From the NCBI GenBank assembly GCA_903870275.1, contig CAIQCK010000001.1, positions 1 through 43,367 of the forward strand: a stretch of DNA of 43,367 nt, written 5' to 3'. The DNA comes from an uncultured bacterium. GTDB taxonomy: Bacteria > Verrucomicrobiota > Verrucomicrobiia > CAIQCK01. The position numbers and the translations under genes were made by a program. The notes under the pieces were generated by a model. That model did not search any database and was not told the origin of the DNA. It worked only from the letters and a program-made list of their open reading frames with translations. Positions 42,045 to 43,367 of this stretch are shown piece by piece. The first letter of the stretch is position 1, and each line of letters starts with the position of its first letter.

Positions 42045-43013
42045 TCATTTCCCTCCCGGCCACTTCCACGTTTTCAGGTCGTCGCTCCAGGCGATGCCGA
42101 TGCAGGCGTCGGTTTGGAACTTGATCGGCTCCGGCTCGGGGCCGGTGCCGTGGAAGACCATGACGTAGCGGCCAACGCCCGGCACAGCGCGCAGGTCGGC
42201 CACGTAGCCGGCGGTGAGCCGGCCTTGCGCCCACGGCCAGTCCTTCTGCCCCAGCGTGATGAGCGGGCCGGCGTCGCTCCAGTGGCGGAGGTCGGCGGAG
42301 GTTTTCACGCCGATGCCGTTGGGCGGGGAGTGGAACATGAGGTAGCGGCCGTCGTGGACGAGGACGCAGACGTTCTCGCCCGCCTGGGTGCTGCCGGCGA
42401 AGGTCCACGCGCGCAGGTCGCGCGACCAGCTCATGCTGACGCCGTTTTGTTTGTAGAAGCACCACCATTTGCCGGGGTCGTCCTTGTCGGGGATGAGGCA
42501 GGCGTCAATCATGCGGCCCATTTTTTCGACGGGCACGCCGGGGCCTTTGACGCGGAGGAGTTCCGGCTCGGACCAGCGTTCGAGGTCGGGGCTGCGCAGG
42601 AGGTAGAGCCGGGCGGAGGCGTTGCCGTAGCGTTCGCCGTTGGGCTGCGGGTAGGTGGAGGCGCAGAGGACCCATTCGCCGCCGAACCGCACGACGCTGC
42701 CCGGGCTGACGAAGTTGAGCCGGAGGTCGTGCGGGGTGAGCCTCCGCGGCGGCGACCACGCGCGCAGGTCGTGGCTGGTGCTGTGGCCGATGCAGGAATA
42801 GACGGCGTTGGTGTCGCGCTCGCCGAGGGTGAAGAACATGTGGAAGAGGCCGTCGTGCCAGAGCAGGAGCGGGTCGCGGTAGCCGGTGTTGGCATCGCCC
42901 TTGAAGAGGATCGGCGAGGGCAGCGCGTCCAGCAGCGCGCTGCCCGCCGCGCGGGTGCCGGCCGCGGCGAGGACGGCAAGGGCGAAGCAAAGGGCGGTGG
43001 CGAGACGATTCAT
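42045..43013 (-). CDS. Exported five-bladed beta-propeller glycosidase (GH43/GH32/GH130-like)
   Basis: 322 residues. Start ATG at 43013 has aggaaa seven bases upstream. The signal peptide is LATALCFALAVLAAAGTRAAG. Repeated blade motifs are visible: TGYRDPLLLWHDGLFHMFFT, IGHSTSHDLRAWSPP, RSPDLERWSEPELL, MSWSRDLRAWTF, VKTSADLRHWSDAG and IAWSDDLKTWKW. The R-D-P segment at the first blade is where such enzymes carry a catalytic aspartate; MIDACLIPD and PGSVVRF are other pocket candidates. It should cleave a plant or microbial glycan outside the cytoplasm. The exact family cannot be fixed by eye. It stands alone, between an orphan gene and a repeat region. Confidence 0.85.
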   Translation of the reverse strand: MNRLATALCFALAVLAAAGTRAAGSALLDALPSPILFKGDANTGYRDPLLLWHDGLFHMFFTLGERDTNAVYSCIGHSTSHDLRAWSPPRRLTPHDLRLNFVSPGSVVRFGGEWVLCASTYPQPNGERYGNASARLYLLRSPDLERWSEPELLRVKGPGVPVEKMGRMIDACLIPDKDDPGKWWCFYKQNGVSMSWSRDLRAWTFAGSTQAGENVCVLVHDGRYLMFHSPPNGIGVKTSADLRHWSDAGPLITLGQKDWPWAQGRLTAGYVADLRAVPGVGRYVMVFHGTGPEPEPIKFQTDACIGIAWSDDLKTWKWPGGK

Positions 43014-43069
43014 CGGACTTTCCTGTTTTTCACATATCGCTTCAGTTCCAAAAGTGCGGCCAAGGCCCG

Positions 43070-43207
43070 GAGGGACGAGCGAGAATAGCCCGGCGTTTCA
43101 ACGCCGGGAAAGACGAAACCGAATCCAATGAGTCCCGTAGGGACGACAGAAAGCCACGTTTCACAAGACGAATTCTGCCGCCCCTGACGGGGCTTGACCC
43201 TTTTTTT
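43070..43207. repeat. Composite intergenic repeat with two hairpins and a T-tract
   Basis: It has a perfect 9-base stem, cccggcgtt (43089-43097) with aacgccggg (43100-43108), the word gtcccgtagggac (43132-43144) which is itself palindromic, and gcccc-tgac-ggggc (43180-43193) followed after seven bases by seven Ts (43201-43207). This composite resembles a dispersed repeat of PVC genomes; the last part could terminate plus-strand transcripts. Confidence 0.75.
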
Positions 43208-43293
43208 GCGCACCTATCCAGTGCTAAAGGGCGTGTTGCCCAAATCATTTTGGATTGAATGCCGGGAGGGCGGCAGGAGTCTAGAGAAGGCAT

Positions 43294-43367
43294 ATGATGG
43301 GTGAGCAACAACCGCAAAAGGAACTCTTCAGTTACCACATCGATCTGGATCAGCGGGTGCGTGCCGA
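43294..43367 (+). CDS. Probable transposase, N-terminal fragment at the window edge
   Basis: From the ATG at 43294 (or 43297) the frame reads to the end of the window with agaagg five bases upstream. The visible peptide contains KELFSYHIDLDQRVRA, which resembles the start of IS1182/IS5-group (DUF772) transposases, typically LFSY...LEQRVPADHPLR. Only 24 residues are visible. The left end of the element may lie near 43215-43245, but no terminal repeat can be tested without its partner. Confidence 0.5.
   Translation, partial: MMGEQQPQKELFSYHIDLDQRVRA

Overview
The window is GC-rich bacterial chromosome, most likely from a verrucomicrobium of the Pedosphaera/Limisphaera type (subdivision 3). This placement rests on three things I recognise without a search: a small protein (8788-9240) of a family I know only from Verrucomicrobia and Planctomycetes; a gene stock rich in Tat-exported Gfo/Idh/MocA dehydrogenases, sugar-phosphate epimerases, a XylR-type regulator, a DUF6807 protein and a GH116-like protein; and intergenic DNA packed with palindromic and short tandem repeats typical of that phylum. 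No rRNA, tRNA or CRISPR array was seen.

Layout. 1-2803 (minus strand): XylR-like regulator followed by two exported Gfo/Idh/MocA oxidoreductases, the second cut by the window edge. 2804-3932: repeat-filled spacer. 3933-8557 (plus): aconitase-family LeuC-like protein without its small subunit, a coupled methyltransferase, then leuS with its own promoter. 8600-12517 (plus): small membrane protein, PVC-conserved protein, M16 metalloprotease and a DUF1844 protein. 12713-15884 (minus): a complete three-gene exporter (lipoprotein adaptor, ATPase, ABC-2 permease). 15971-16789 (minus) DUF6807 protein, divergent from a sugar nucleotidyltransferase coupled to a GH116-like protein (16949-20331). 20543-23551: class II (B12-dependent) ribonucleotide reductase with a promoter and a strong terminator. 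23655-29349: cytidylate-kinase-like protein, exported transglutaminase-like protein, DoxX membrane protein, UvrD/Rep helicase. 29468-36804: orphan gene, two sugar epimerases, proline-rich membrane protein, exported MsrB, FHA membrane protein, ribulokinase-like kinase. 36915-39311 (minus): Gfo/Idh oxidoreductase and a two-domain retropepsin-like lipoprotein. 39910-41910: an orphan protein with PD-(D/E)XK nuclease features. 42045-43013 (minus): exported beta-propeller glycosidase. The right edge cuts a probable transposase.

Function. Much of the window fits a free-living or gut/soil carbohydrate degrader: sugar sensing (XylR-like), epimerisation, phosphorylation (AraB-like), oxidation (Gfo/Idh) and exported glycosidases, interleaved with housekeeping genes (leuS, nrdJ, uvrD-like).

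The most unusual theme is that intergenic repeats run into genes. The signal-peptide region of the retropepsin lipoprotein, the signal peptide and linker of the GH116-like protein, the N-terminus of the ABC ATPase and a loop in the transglutaminase-like protein are all written in repeat sequence. The most promising single unknown is the 666-residue putative nuclease at 39910-41910.
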